Source: Pedobacter kyonggii (GTDB lineage: Bacteria; Bacteroidota; Bacteroidia; Sphingobacteriales; Sphingobacteriaceae). From it: 64,000 nucleotides of DNA. Both the position numbers and the translations under genes were made by a program. Location of the stretch: NCBI RefSeq assembly GCF_004310665.1, contig NZ_SIXF01000021.1, positions 32,397-96,396 of the forward strand, read 5' to 3'. This document shows, piece by piece, positions 56,131-64,000 of the stretch (its first letter is position 1; each line of letters begins with the position of its first letter). The notes beneath the pieces were generated by a model. The model was not told the DNA's origin. It searched no databases and worked only from the letters and a program-made list of their open reading frames with translations.

Positions 56131-57045
56131 ATGCAACAACAATCCAACATCAATCACATTAAAAGTATATCGCAACTGGTGCGTATCTTGGGATTTCCTG
56201 CACCATTGCACCCGTTGATTGCATTGGTTGATTACAATAATGTTTCGATTGAGATGTTTCCAAAAGGGCAAAAAGTAAGTCTTGATTTTTACAAAATTTC
56301 CTTTAAGCCCACATTCACAGGACAAATAAAATACGGACAAGGGTATTACGATTTTGAAGAAGGTGGATTAGCATTTTTGAAGCCAAAACAAATCGTTTTT
56401 TCACCGGAAGACACAGAGAGCTATCAAGGGATCGCTTTGTATTTCCATCCGGACTTTACCCGAAATTATCCATTAGGAAGCATAATAAACCATTATGGCT
56501 TTTTCTCTTACTATGTTTCAGAGGCCTTGTTCCTGTCTGCAAAAGAAAAAGAAATTATAGCCAATTTATTTGCTACAATAGCCGATGAATTAGACAACAA
56601 CATTGACCACTTCAGCCAGGATGTTTTGGTGTCACAAATAGAATTGTTATTGAATTACAGTAACCGTTTTTACAACAGGCAATTTATTACGAGAAAAGCA
56701 ATCAATCACGACATCATAACTTCTTTGGACAAACTTTTAGACAACTATTTTGAAGAGGAAAGCAGTCTGAAGAACGGCTTACCGTCCGTAAAATATATCA
56801 GTACGGAATTAAAGCTATCGCAGCGCTATTTGAGCGATATGTTGAGTTCATTGACAGGACTAAACACACAACAATACATTCAGAATGCAGTCATTGAAAA
56901 AGCCAAAGAAAAATTATCAACGACAAATCTATCTGTTTCGGAAATTGCTTATGAATTGGGTTTTGAACATTCACAGTCGTTCAGCAAACTCTTCAAGACA
57001 AAAACAAATGTTTCGCCTTTGGAGTTCAGACACTCCTTTAATTAA
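56131..57045 (+). CDS. AraC-family transcriptional regulator 2
   Basis: A 304-residue regulator. The N-terminal half resembles a cupin sensor (YYDFEEGGLAFLKPKQIVFSP). The C-terminal about 100 residues carry the AraC double helix-turn-helix, with VKYISTELKLSQRYLSDMLSSLTGLN and LSVSEIAYELGFEHSQSFSKLFKTKTNVSPLEFR. It lies 19 bp behind the SDR gene, so it probably controls its own reductase operon. It differs from the third AraC gene at 59211, though both lie next to an SDR. Confidence 0.92.
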   Translation: MQQQSNINHIKSISQLVRILGFPAPLHPLIALVDYNNVSIEMFPKGQKVSLDFYKISFKPTFTGQIKYGQGYYDFEEGGLAFLKPKQIVFSPEDTESYQGIALYFHPDFTRNYPLGSIINHYGFFSYYVSEALFLSAKEKEIIANLFATIADELDNNIDHFSQDVLVSQIELLLNYSNRFYNRQFITRKAINHDIITSLDKLLDNYFEEESSLKNGLPSVKYISTELKLSQRYLSDMLSSLTGLNTQQYIQNAVIEKAKEKLSTTNLSVSEIAYELGFEHSQSFSKLFKTKTNVSPLEFRHSFN

Positions 57046-57287
57046 AAAACGACAATAAGCAGACTAGTAAAAGCCAGTTTTGAGTAACACGGATTGTGTC
57101 GGGTGGCTTTTTGTCCTACATATTGAAGTTTTGAAGCCAGACCATTCAACGCTGTAGCGCCCGCTAGGGCAAAAAACTCCACCAAAGAAAACTGACCATC
57201 ATAATCCTCCCCTGTCAGGGACAGACGCGGCATCGTTCCAGAACAAAAGATCTTTATGAATTGCTCTGGTAAATTTCGCTGTTTCAT
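57042..57287 (-). CDS. Hypothetical small ORF, doubtful
   Basis: An 81-residue open frame that I do not recognise, with no signal peptide or domain. It starts 14 bp below a bidirectional terminator and ends inside the last codons of the AraC gene on the other strand. It may be a real small gene, a remnant, or chance. The interval 57046-57358 holds nothing else apart from the terminator. Confidence 0.25.
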   Translation of the reverse strand: MKQRNLPEQFIKIFCSGTMPRLSLTGEDYDGQFSLVEFFALAGATALNGLASKLQYVGQKATRHNPCYSKLAFTSLLIVVF

Positions 57288-57300
57288 GAGCGACCAACAA

Positions 57301-57334
57301 AAAAAGGGAGTCCCAACTTTGGAACACCCTTTTT
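57301..57334. terminator. Bidirectional intrinsic terminator
   Basis: AAAAAGGG (57301-57308) pairs with CCCTTTTT (57327-57334), with an inner TCC/GGA stem. It sits between the convergent AraC (plus) and PI-PLC (minus) genes, 25 bp beyond the stop of the latter. Confidence 0.82.
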
Positions 57335-57358
57335 AGCAAATAGATGAGTGAGTTAAGA

Positions 57359-58327
57359 TTAGAAATTTTTATTGACTATTGATTGCGCTTTAGACTGGTC
57401 TACAAAATCCATTGGGATAACACCGTATCTGCCCGAAGGATTATTTGTAAAATATCCGCTTAGCCTTGGATTTATATAATTGGATACCACGGTAATATTC
57501 GGGATAGTAAAGATACCGGGCTGATAACCGCTTGCATAGTTTATATAGAGTTTGTTGGAGCTGTCTGCTTTCGCGGCGTTCAGCTGTCCTTCAACTGTTG
57601 TCCATTTGCTAGCCAGATCGTTGACCTTATAAACATCCTGAACCCTAATCCCACCAAAACTACTGTTGATATCGAAAGTGGTGTTATCACTCCATGCAGT
57701 GGCGTTAATCCCTTTTACGCCAGTTGCGGCAAATCTTCTTATCAACTTAATTTTACCCCTTAGTGCACCTAGGCTTGGCAGCCCTTCTGAGAGATCCCAT
57801 TTATTTGGATTTTGTTGTGTGTAGGTGTTAAAGGTTTCTTCGAAAGAACGGTTATTGTTAGATGGCGTATGCTCCTCTTTCACACACATTAATATTGTTT
57901 CAGAGGGATTTGCATTTAAAAAATCAAGACAAGCATTGATTACATTCTGAAAATTAAGATTTTGATAAATGGCACCGTGATGTATAGCGAAAGCATTATC
58001 GATATGTCTGCAACGGATATCCAGATAGCGGACGCCCAAGTCTAATTGCGCTCCAATGCCGATATTTTGGCATTTTGCAGTATTAACTACAGGTTCAAAC
58101 ATTGCACCGGAATCGTGGGTTCCGGGAATAGACAACCTTGATACCGGAGTGGTATTTGATAAGCCGGACATCCACATGCTCAAAGCTGGCGGCGCTTGTA
58201 ATAATGCAAAGTCCGTTGTGGCAGTTTTGGCCTTAAGGGATGGGTTTTCGACAGGTGATACTTGCTCTTTTTTACACGCGGTAAATAAGCAGGCCGATAC
58301 GGCTAGGGAAAGAAATAATTTTTTCAT
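57359..58327 (-). CDS. PI-PLC X-domain lipoprotein phosphodiesterase
   Basis: A 322-residue lipoprotein (Cys18 in CLFTACKKEQ) with the phosphatidylinositol-specific phospholipase C X-box. LSIPGTHDSGAMF holds the first catalytic His71, VRYLDIRCRHID the Asp/Arg pair, and FAIHHGAIY the second His (116 or 117). PSETILMCVKEE and FNTYTQQNP are family features. Bacterial PI-PLCs cleave phosphatidylinositol or its glycosylated forms without calcium. Since it is anchored rather than freely secreted, it may act on glycolipids at the cell surface or in the periplasm. A 69-residue ORF lies 16 bp upstream on the same strand. Confidence 0.88.
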   Translation of the reverse strand: MKKLFLSLAVSACLFTACKKEQVSPVENPSLKAKTATTDFALLQAPPALSMWMSGLSNTTPVSRLSIPGTHDSGAMFEPVVNTAKCQNIGIGAQLDLGVRYLDIRCRHIDNAFAIHHGAIYQNLNFQNVINACLDFLNANPSETILMCVKEEHTPSNNNRSFEETFNTYTQQNPNKWDLSEGLPSLGALRGKIKLIRRFAATGVKGINATAWSDNTTFDINSSFGGIRVQDVYKVNDLASKWTTVEGQLNAAKADSSNKLYINYASGYQPGIFTIPNITVVSNYINPRLSGYFTNNPSGRYGVIPMDFVDQSKAQSIVNKNF

Positions 58328-58343
58328 GGTTTTTTTATGATAT

Positions 58344-58553
58344 CTATTTGCTGAAATTATTATTTGAAGCTGCAGAAAGCTTTGGATCAGAAATTTCCGA
58401 AGAAACTCTTTTTGCTAAAACCGGATGAAACTGCCATCTTGGGTAGATTGTAAACATTTCCTGAACCATTAAACGCTCTGGTTGATGTGCATAAAAAGCA
58501 ACAGCTGTAACATTACTTACAGCAGGTAGTTCTTTTGTTTTGTTTTCCATCAT
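58344..58553 (-). CDS. Hypothetical short protein upstream of PI-PLC
   Basis: A 69-residue protein, unrecognised. It begins ATGATG and ends 16 bp before the PI-PLC start on the same strand, so the two may form a small operon. It has no signal peptide; the middle (AVAFYAHQPERLMVQEMFTIYP) is amphipathic and rich in aromatics. It could be a short leader protein or a small partner. Without homologues its reality is uncertain. Confidence 0.4.
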   Translation of the reverse strand: MMENKTKELPAVSNVTAVAFYAHQPERLMVQEMFTIYPRWQFHPVLAKRVSSEISDPKLSAASNNNFSK

Positions 58554-58957
58554 CTATGTCTAAGTCAAATGAAACAGGAAAACGTACTAGTCAAGATCGT
58601 TATCTGTAGATTAAATTTACGTTAAGCGCCTGGAATCATTATCCGGTAGGTCAGGATAGCTACTCTTTCAGCATTTTCAGTATGATGCTCAATTGATTAT
58701 TAACTGTTGTAGGGTATATCCTGCTTCCCACATTTCCGGATCAGATTTTTGATACCTTGTCAATACTGAGTAAGCTAAGCAGAGTCAAGTAGTCTCATCC
58801 ATGGTCGTGGTGAAGCTTGCGGATCAATAGTAATTGCTTCTAAAAGATGAAAACTATTTGTTTTTAATCCAGCGGTTTATTAGGTTTAAGAAACAAAATA
58901 GATAGAATTGAAGCCAATAATATTTCTGTCATATGAAAAATCAAACCAAAATAAAAA
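58554..58957. other. Intergenic region before the AraC pseudogene
   Basis: No gene is supported. It should contain the promoter of the small PI-PLC operon on the minus strand, but no clear TAnnTTTG / TTTG pair was found. Confidence 0.35.
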
Positions 58958-59194
58958 CGGTTACTTTGAAAAGCAGTCAAGCAAACCGTCGGCAAAACTA
59001 CTTCACAATGGATAATGGAACGGCTGATATATGAAGCAAAAGCATTATTAAAACACACTAACTGGAGCCTTTCTGAAATTGGCTAGTGTCTTGGTTTCGA
59101 AGATCCCTCCTACTTTGTCCGTTCTTTTAAAAATTATGAAAAGGAAACCCAAAAGATCTTAGGGAGAAGGTCGCCAAGACGTAAGTGTAGTTAA
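58958..59194 (+). pseudogene. Broken AraC-family regulator, C-terminal HTH remnant
   Basis: In one frame the sequence reads KAVKQTVGKTTSQWIMERL, then KALLKHTNWSLSEIG, a TAG stop at 59084-59086, then CLGFEDPSYFVRSFKNYEKET, ending at TAA 59192-59194. This is the AraC helix-turn-helix with a stop where Tyr is usual (IGYCLGF). Another stop (TGA 58967-58969) lies just ahead, where HLNKAVK-like sequence would place Asn. The N-terminal sensor domain is missing. It lies directly before an intact AraC gene, so the region has exchanged regulators. Confidence 0.8.
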
Positions 59195-59210
59195 AGAAAA
59201 AACCTGATTG

Positions 59211-60101
59211 ATGGAAACAATAAAAAAATATCCCCTAGGCCAACTTTATGGAAAACCTTTTGAAAAAAAGGATTTTGTAGCACTGACAAGTAAAGAAATA
59301 TTTCGATTAATCGACTCTGACGCCAACACGAGCGTCCAACAATATCATCAGCACGATTTTTATGCAATCTCTTGGGTGGAAAGTGGACAGATACAGCAGA
59401 ATTTAGATGGAAAAACATATACCCTGAGCAAAGGGGATATATTTATCGCCTGCCCTGGACAAGTTCATGAAAATGATTTTGGCAACACGGACAAAAAAAT
59501 AAAGGGAGGTGCACTTTTATTTACAACAGAGTTTATTGAGCAATTAAAACACAATAGCGTAATTTCAGAACTGACATTTCTCGACAATGTTTTTTCCAAT
59601 CCGCACCTGCATCTTCCTGATGAAGAAAGAAGCAGTTTTTTAAGTGTTGTTCAGGTGCTGTTTAAAGAAGTGGATAAGAACCATTCCAATTGGGCAATCA
59701 TCAAATCATTGCTTTCTGCTGTTTTACTATTCATCCAGCAAAGTATTGATTCAGTCATAGTCAAATCAACCTCATTGAGACATATTGAAGTTTACAAAAA
59801 GTTCAAGCACTTTTTGGAACTCCATTTTAAAGAAAACAAGACCCCTGGGTTTTATAGCGAACGATTACATATCAGCGACAGGCATCTTAATCGGCTATTG
59901 AAAGAAACGACGACTAAAACGGCCTCCGATATGATTCTTGGCCGTTCGATGTTGGAAGCGAGACGCCTCCTTTATTTTACTGAAATGAATATATCAGAGA
60001 TCGCCTGGAGCTTAGGATACCAGGATCAGTCTTATTTTACAAAGCTATTTAAAAAAGAAACGGGACAGACACCGCAAGCCTATCGTTTGTCAATGTCCTG
60101 A
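59211..60101 (+). CDS. AraC-family transcriptional regulator 3
   Basis: A 296-residue regulator starting at the ATG 59211 (a TTG at 59208 is adjacent). The N-terminal cupin domain (about 20-140) has DFYAISWVESGQIQQNLDGK and LSKGDIFIACPGQVHEND. The C-terminal double HTH (about 190-296) has YSERLHISDRHLNRLLKETTTKTA and ISEIAWSLGYQDQSYFTKLFKKETGQTPQAYR. It lies 83 bp before an SDR gene on the same strand and probably controls the SDR/peroxiredoxin pair. CCATATGG (60118-60125), between regulator and SDR, might be part of an operator. Confidence 0.92.
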   Translation: METIKKYPLGQLYGKPFEKKDFVALTSKEIFRLIDSDANTSVQQYHQHDFYAISWVESGQIQQNLDGKTYTLSKGDIFIACPGQVHENDFGNTDKKIKGGALLFTTEFIEQLKHNSVISELTFLDNVFSNPHLHLPDEERSSFLSVVQVLFKEVDKNHSNWAIIKSLLSAVLLFIQQSIDSVIVKSTSLRHIEVYKKFKHFLELHFKENKTPGFYSERLHISDRHLNRLLKETTTKTASDMILGRSMLEARRLLYFTEMNISEIAWSLGYQDQSYFTKLFKKETGQTPQAYRLSMS

Positions 60102-60184
60102 ATTTACCAAACATAGTCCATATGGTCGTATAAAATTATTCCACCTAAGCTGAACTTTGTCTTGTTAAATAAAACGAGATAAAA

Positions 60185-60916
60185 ATGGGAAGTTTAGAAA
60201 ATAAAGTAGCGGTTATTACAGGAGCTACTTCAGGAATGGCTTTAGCAATTGCAAAGCTTTTTGTAAGCGAAGGTGCTTACGTATATATTACCGGACGCAA
60301 TCAGGAAAAACTTGACGAAGCTGTAAAGGCAATTGGAAATAATGTAAGGGGAATACAAGGTGATGCCGCTAACCTGAAAGACCTTGACAGGCTCTTTGAC
60401 ATTATTGAAAGCGAACAGGGGAAAATAGATATTCTTTATGCCAATGCAGGTGTCGGTGATTTCGGTCCTTTGGGAATGATTACCGAAGAGCATTTCGATA
60501 AACTTTTCAACCTAAATGTTAAAGCTGTAGTATTTGCCGTTCAAAAGGCATTGCCACTTTTTAACAATGGCGGGTCAATTATCATGACAGGTTCTATTGC
60601 AGCAATGAAGGGCTTTGCCGGTTTAGGATTGTACGGAGCCAGTAAAGCGGCACTGCGATCTTTGGCAAGAACATGGACAAATGAATTAAAAGAGCAAAAT
60701 ATCCGGGTAAATGTGATAAACCCAGGTCCTATTGATTCCGATTTTTTCAATTCAGGACCCAAAGAAGCCCAAGATTTTCTTATTTCATTGGTTCCGATGG
60801 GTAGAAAGGGACAACCGCAAGAAATCGCATCCGCGGCATTATTCCTTGCCTCTGATGCGTCGAGCTTTATTACTGGCATAGAACTATCTGTAGATGGTGG
60901 ATTGGCTCAAGTTTAA
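60185..60916 (+). CDS. Short-chain dehydrogenase/reductase 2
   Basis: A 243-residue SDR. The cofactor motif reads TGATSGMA (12-19), with Ala in place of the third Gly. It is followed by ANAG (86-89), a Ser near 137 (MTGSIAA), Tyr150 / Lys154 (YGASK) and the C-terminal FITGIELSVDGGLAQV. Arg38 after the second strand suggests NADP. It is about as distant from the first SDR as typical family members, so it is not a recent duplicate. It lies between an AraC regulator and a thiol peroxidase gene (11 bp gap). Substrate unknown. Confidence 0.92.
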   Translation: MGSLENKVAVITGATSGMALAIAKLFVSEGAYVYITGRNQEKLDEAVKAIGNNVRGIQGDAANLKDLDRLFDIIESEQGKIDILYANAGVGDFGPLGMITEEHFDKLFNLNVKAVVFAVQKALPLFNNGGSIIMTGSIAAMKGFAGLGLYGASKAALRSLARTWTNELKEQNIRVNVINPGPIDSDFFNSGPKEAQDFLISLVPMGRKGQPQEIASAALFLASDASSFITGIELSVDGGLAQV

Positions 60917-60927
60917 ACAAATTTATA

Positions 60928-61578
60928 ATGATGATAAAAAATATATTTCAACTCATACCTAGAAAAAACGGAAAAGTTTTAACCTATAATCCGTTTAAAT
61001 TATTTCCACTGCTGATCGACAGTTATCGTTTTGGCACTAAATATGGATCCGATTTAAAACTGAATACTGGAGACAAATCTCCCGATTTCAACTTACCTAA
61101 TCTATATGGAAAAAATGTAAACCTATATAGCTCATTGGAACAAACAAAAGTCATCTTGATTTTCTATAGAGGAGGCTGGTGCCCATTTTGTAATCTACAG
61201 CTTAGGCAATATCAAAACATGACCTCCCAGTTCAATGAGTATGGCGCCAAGATTATTGCCATCTCTCCAGAAATACCCGATAGGGAATTAACAGATGATG
61301 AAAAAACGGATTTGAAATTTGAGGTGTTAAGTGATGTAGGCAACAGCGTAGCTAAAAAGTTTACTGGAATTTTGAAATATGAAGGAAAATCGGCTGAACG
61401 ACTAAGGGAACTTGGCATCGATTTGAATGAGCTTAATCAATCAGAAAGCAGAGAGGTGCCAATTCCGGCTGTTTTTATTATAGATCAAAATCGCAAAATA
61501 ATATTTGCAAAAAGTGAAGGTGGGGATTACAAAAAGCGAGTTGAGCCACAGGAAGTATTAGCATTGTTAAAAGGTTAA
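60928..61578 (+). CDS. Peroxiredoxin-like (AhpC/TSA) thiol protein
   Basis: A 216-residue thioredoxin-fold protein of the AhpC/TSA group. The redox site is RGGWCPFCNLQLRQ with Cys85 and Cys88, spaced as in thioredoxins and in Bcp-like peroxiredoxins. The stretch GDKSPDFNLPNLYGKNV (48-64) is the family N-terminal signature, and REVPIPAVFIIDQNRKIIFA supplies the cis-Pro region. It likely reduces peroxides or protein disulfides in the cytoplasm. Its place behind the SDR suggests a role in handling oxidative or carbonyl stress. Confidence 0.88.
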   Translation: MMIKNIFQLIPRKNGKVLTYNPFKLFPLLIDSYRFGTKYGSDLKLNTGDKSPDFNLPNLYGKNVNLYSSLEQTKVILIFYRGGWCPFCNLQLRQYQNMTSQFNEYGAKIIAISPEIPDRELTDDEKTDLKFEVLSDVGNSVAKKFTGILKYEGKSAERLRELGIDLNELNQSESREVPIPAVFIIDQNRKIIFAKSEGGDYKKRVEPQEVLALLKG

Positions 61579-61748
61579 ATAAACTTTGCTCTTTAACTAA
61601 ATAAGATTTCCTAGGTTTTAATTGACCTAACATTAAAATACTATATCGGATTGAAGGCTGTCAAAAAAAGTCAAAATTGGTATAAAGTGTTCGATTGTGT
61701 GCCCGTCCACTCCACTGGAATCAGTATCAGAAATCACTAAAAAACATT

Positions 61749-61785
61749 AAAAGCATGCAAATCGTTGATCTGCATGCTTTTGTTT
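61749..61785 (+). terminator. Strong intrinsic terminator
   Basis: AAAAGCATGCA (61749-61759) pairs perfectly over 11 bp with TGCATGCTTTT (61771-61781) and is followed by a T-rich run. It lies 170 bp after the peroxiredoxin gene, with no gene in between. Confidence 0.8.
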
Positions 61786-62687
61786 TTTGGCATTTTGTGG
61801 CTTTTTTCATCAAATAACGCATATGCGAGGTGCGTGATTCGGTGAGTTGGACTACGAAAGTTTCGAGCAGACCGATTTGATATTAACTATTTTAGTATCA
61901 ACTAATTTATCACGTAAACATCTTGACTTTTTTTAATTGCAATCTTAAGTTTATTCATCTTTTCCCCTGATAAGGCTATTAAAGTATCCATAAATGTAGC
62001 CGACATCATCACTTATTCAGTCATCTATCATAATGACTAACTTTTAACCATCAACAGGCTTGGGCTAACACTCAAGAATAAAGTTCTTGGTAGCCATGCA
62101 AGAACCAAAAATGAATTCACTTTAGTTATTCTTCTGGCGAAATTGTTTGCTACTGATTTTTTTATCCATTTTTAACTGATGAAAAAGAAATGGATTTCTT
62201 GTGGCAATTCTGAATTACGCTGAAATCTCAGATGCTTTCCCTCTGCAGCTGCAAATACGTAGTAATGTTGGTGGATAGAGTGCTCTTGCTAAATGAGTCC
62301 TACTTTAGTTTTAAATTCATCCAATACATTGATTTATAAATTTAAATTAAATAATGCGAGATTCCTTAGTAGAACGATTATTGTTACGTTTTAAGGTATT
62401 GAAGAATAATAAAAAAATAGCAGAATCAATTAAAGGACAAGGGTCCCTGCAATGGATGTCCCAATCGCCCACTGGGTTTCTACTCATGCTTGTACTCCCA
62501 TCGTTGCTTTTGTTCTCAAATTATTTGTTTCCGTAATCAACTCAAAGGAATAAACAATTTACGCTAAAGAAATTTATTATAATGTAATCTGCTTCCCTAT
62601 TAAAAGTTCATGACGCTGAAATCTACATCATTCCTTACTTAAAGTTAATATGGAGTTCATACTTAGCGACTAGTTTTACCCGCAGTT
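61786..62687. other. Long intergenic region with one small hydrophobic ORF
   Basis: About 900 bp without a recognised gene. A 60-residue frame at 62354-62536 starts with ATG and ends in a hydrophobic segment (FLLMLVLPSLLLFSNYLF). It could be a small membrane protein but has no other support. GTTCTTG / CAAGAAC (62083-62105) can form a small hairpin. The stretch may be decayed accessory DNA. Confidence 0.4.
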
Positions 62688-63221
62688 ATGAATCTATCCT
62701 CTGACAGTAATTTATTCGAATTGATAAAAGCCAGCAATCATTTGGCTTATACTTCAATTATAGATAAATACTGGGAAGAATTGTTCAGACATATCTACTC
62801 AAAGATCAAAAATTCAGAAGACGCTAAAGATATTGTTCAGGATATTTTCCTAAGCCTTTGGAAAAACCGTTTAAACATTTCACTTAATGAAAAAGATAGC
62901 CTTGCCCCCTATCTATTTAGGTCGGCCAAATATTCGGTGATCAATTATTTTTCTAGACCAGGAATAACTATTGCAGATGAGCAGGAGCTATCGGCAGCTT
63001 TAAATGCGCCTTCTGAAACAAAAACGGACGAGAAGTTGCTAATAAATGAGCTCCAAAACTTACTTGAGAGTGAAGTTAACCAGCTGCCTGAAAGGTTACA
63101 ACTACCCTACCGCTTAAGCCGGGAACAGGATCTCTCTATCAGGGAAATTGCAAAAAAGCTTTCCCTGTCTGAACAGACTGTTAAAAACAATATCAGCGCA
63201 GCTTTAAGCGCAATACGTTAA
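62688..63221 (+). CDS. Orphan ECF-type RNA polymerase sigma factor
   Basis: A 177-residue ECF sigma factor with region 2 (YTSIIDKYWEELFRHIYSKI, then AKDIVQDIFLSLWKNRLN) and region 4 (LPERLQLPYRLSREQDLSIREIAKKLSLSEQTVKNNISAAL). Unlike the two other sigma genes in the window it has no fecR or receptor gene behind it. Its 3' end overlaps a truncated methyltransferase frame on the other strand. The protein stops soon after region 4, so it may be complete but cut off from its original operon by a rearrangement. Confidence 0.88.
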   Translation: MNLSSDSNLFELIKASNHLAYTSIIDKYWEELFRHIYSKIKNSEDAKDIVQDIFLSLWKNRLNISLNEKDSLAPYLFRSAKYSVINYFSRPGITIADEQELSAALNAPSETKTDEKLLINELQNLLESEVNQLPERLQLPYRLSREQDLSIREIAKKLSLSEQTVKNNISAALSAIR

Positions 63222-63362
63222 CAGCGCACTGTAAATACCGCGACCGGGCCCTACATCCATGATCGTACTATTTTTATCAGGACAGTTTTTTTCAATAAAG
63301 CTAATCGTTTCAGCCTTACCAAACGGAAAGCTGGTACCGGAATAAATTGTGATTTCGCTCAT
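63204..63362 (-). pseudogene. N-terminal fragment of a class I SAM-dependent methyltransferase
   Basis: From the ATG at 63362 the frame reads MSEITIYSGTSFPFGKAETI then STIMDVGPGRGIYSALL. This has the look of a methyltransferase start with motif I (DVGPGxG) at about residues 36-42. It stops at 63204 after only 52 residues, inside the 3' end of the sigma gene. Full-length relatives have 200 or more residues. The gene was probably cut when the sigma gene and its flank came to lie here. Confidence 0.65.
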
Positions 63363-63704
63363 AAATAGGTTGACTAGTGAACCTAAGGTTAAGGTTTCAC
63401 TGTTGTTTAATGAAATTAACAAATAATCTTGATATCATCATTTGTTTTAACAATTAACTAAATAAAAGGGTTGTATCACAATAAGGCAGATGGCGGTCGA
63501 ACGCTAGTTTGCATAGCTGAACTTCTACCGTAGACTAAGCAAAGACTATGAGAAAACAGCCTCTATTTAAGCGTTCTATATTCTCCATCATAAAGTGTTT
63601 GCTGATGTTGCTTTTTAAAACGTATAGAATCAATCGGTTGGATGACGATAATTCTGAAAGAAAAACAGGCAGATTCCTCTCGAAATCTGCCTGTTTTTAA
63701 ATTT
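63363..63704. other. Intergenic region between methyltransferase fragment and group II intron
   Basis: No supported gene. A 50-codon frame at 63548-63700 ends inside the terminator hairpin and is probably accidental. The hairpin at 63661-63698 is the main feature. Confidence 0.4.
63661..63698. terminator. 15-bp terminator hairpin next to the group II intron
   Basis: AAAAACAGGCAGATT (63661-63675) pairs perfectly with AATCTGCCTGTTTTT (63684-63698) around an 8-nt loop, giving T-runs on both strands. It ends 7 bp from the predicted intron 3' splice site, so it lies in the 3' exon as read on the minus strand. Confidence 0.85.
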
Positions 63705-64000
63705 ATCAAGTAAACCCAGGTGTTTCAACCTGAGATTCTCACAGAACCGTACGTGATGGTCTCCCATCATACGGCTCTTATTATCGTAACTCCATAGTAG
63801 GTTTCGAGCCAAATGTCCAATGTGCAAATAAGTTTGGCTTTCGTTTATGTAAACGCCTTATCCATTTCATCGCACTGGTCAAACTAACCCTTAACCCTTT
63901 GTATTTCCTGATTGCCCAGTTGGCCAGCTTTGAGTTGACCCTACGCAAAAAGTCTTTCAACTTAGTGCTATAGAATTTTCCGTAATAGTTGATCAAACCC
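63705..64000 (-). mobile_element. Group II intron, 3' end only
   Basis: On the minus strand the maturase frame ends at 63781, and three bases later comes a 34-nt domain V (63777-63744). It begins GAGCCGTATG, has a GATGG-GAGA-CCATC tip and closes CACGTACGGTTC. Domain VI follows (about 63743-63711), with a CAGGT/ACCTG stem and an A-rich bulge. The sequence CTTGAT gives a likely 3' splice site after 63705. The 5' part lies beyond the window. Confidence 0.88.
63781..64000 (-). CDS. ltrA: Group II intron reverse transcriptase/maturase, C-terminal part
   Basis: The last 72 codons of an intron-encoded protein that is open to the right window edge. LINYYGKFY, then WAIRKYKGLR, RRLHKRKPNLFAHW and FGSKPTMEL match the C-terminal maturase (domain X) region of bacterial group II intron proteins, usually GWINYYGRFY...FAHW. 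The apparent start at 63996 is a TTG inside the gene, not a start. The stop lies 3 nt before intron domain V, as expected for a protein encoded in domain IV. The reverse-transcriptase domain is outside the window. The symbol is used in the family sense. Confidence 0.9.
   Translation of the reverse strand, partial: GLINYYGKFYSTKLKDFLRRVNSKLANWAIRKYKGLRVSLTSAMKWIRRLHKRKPNLFAHWTFGSKPTMELR

Noticed and set aside
58995-59003. Another ATGGATAAT copy resembling the AraC operator
   Set aside because: It is single, lies within the HTH coding remnant of the AraC pseudogene, and has no partner 21 bp away.
63548-63700. Short frame of 50 codons ending in the terminator hairpin
   Set aside because: Its last third is the hairpin itself, and no homologous feature or start signal is visible.

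Overview
The window looks like a piece of chromosome from a member of the Bacteroidota, most likely Sphingobacteriaceae (Pedobacter-like). It carries SusC/SusD pairs, long TonB-dependent receptors, lipoproteins with a Cys followed by Lys, ECF sigma/FecR/receptor triads, A-rich start regions without clear Shine-Dalgarno sites, and a promoter of the Bacteroidetes TTTG / TAnnTTTG type. The assignment rests on gene content and protein style only.

Region 1 (1-17909) is a glycan-utilisation locus. A sugar MFS transporter (cut by the left edge) lies beside one long minus-strand operon that reads SusC, SusD, two surface lipoproteins with discoidin-like C-termini, GH95, aldose 1-epimerase, GH97 and GH36. 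Together these would bind, import and trim glycans ending in alpha-galactose and alpha-L-fucose or L-galactose. An AraC-type regulator is divergent from the operon. Region 2 (18140-26432) is a second SusC/SusD operon. It ends in a lipoprotein TIM-barrel sugar isomerase and a secreted PQQ-type sugar dehydrogenase fused to PKD and cytochrome c domains. A pair of ATGGAYAAT-like sequences exactly 21 bp apart occurs upstream of the MFS gene, of SusC 1 and of SusC 2, always in the same orientation to the gene, which suggests one AraC regulon.

Region 3 (about 27137-28408) is an IS110-family insertion sequence. Region 4 (28760-34818) is an ECF sigma / FecR / TonB-receptor / metallophosphoesterase operon. 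Region 5 (36079-53502, minus) is a tightly packed ten-gene operon: ECF sigma, FecR, an STN-type receptor, two lipoproteins, three fasciclin-domain lipoproteins, an Oar-like receptor and an IPT/NHL lipoprotein. It has no SusD and no hydrolase. In both sigma/FecR/receptor loci the opposite strand carries a strong intrinsic terminator at the fecR-receptor junction and a TAnnTTTG element at the receptor start, as expected for short cis-antisense RNAs of the Bacteroides DonS type.

Region 6 (about 53800-61800) looks like accessory DNA. It begins with a tRNA-like acceptor/T-arm minihelix and holds an aldo/keto reductase, two SDRs, two AraC regulators, a broken AraC gene, a PI-PLC-like lipoprotein and a peroxiredoxin-like protein. 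The right end has an orphan ECF sigma gene whose 3' end abuts a truncated methyltransferase, a terminator hairpin, and the 3' end of a group II intron (maturase C-terminus, domains V and VI) that continues past the window.
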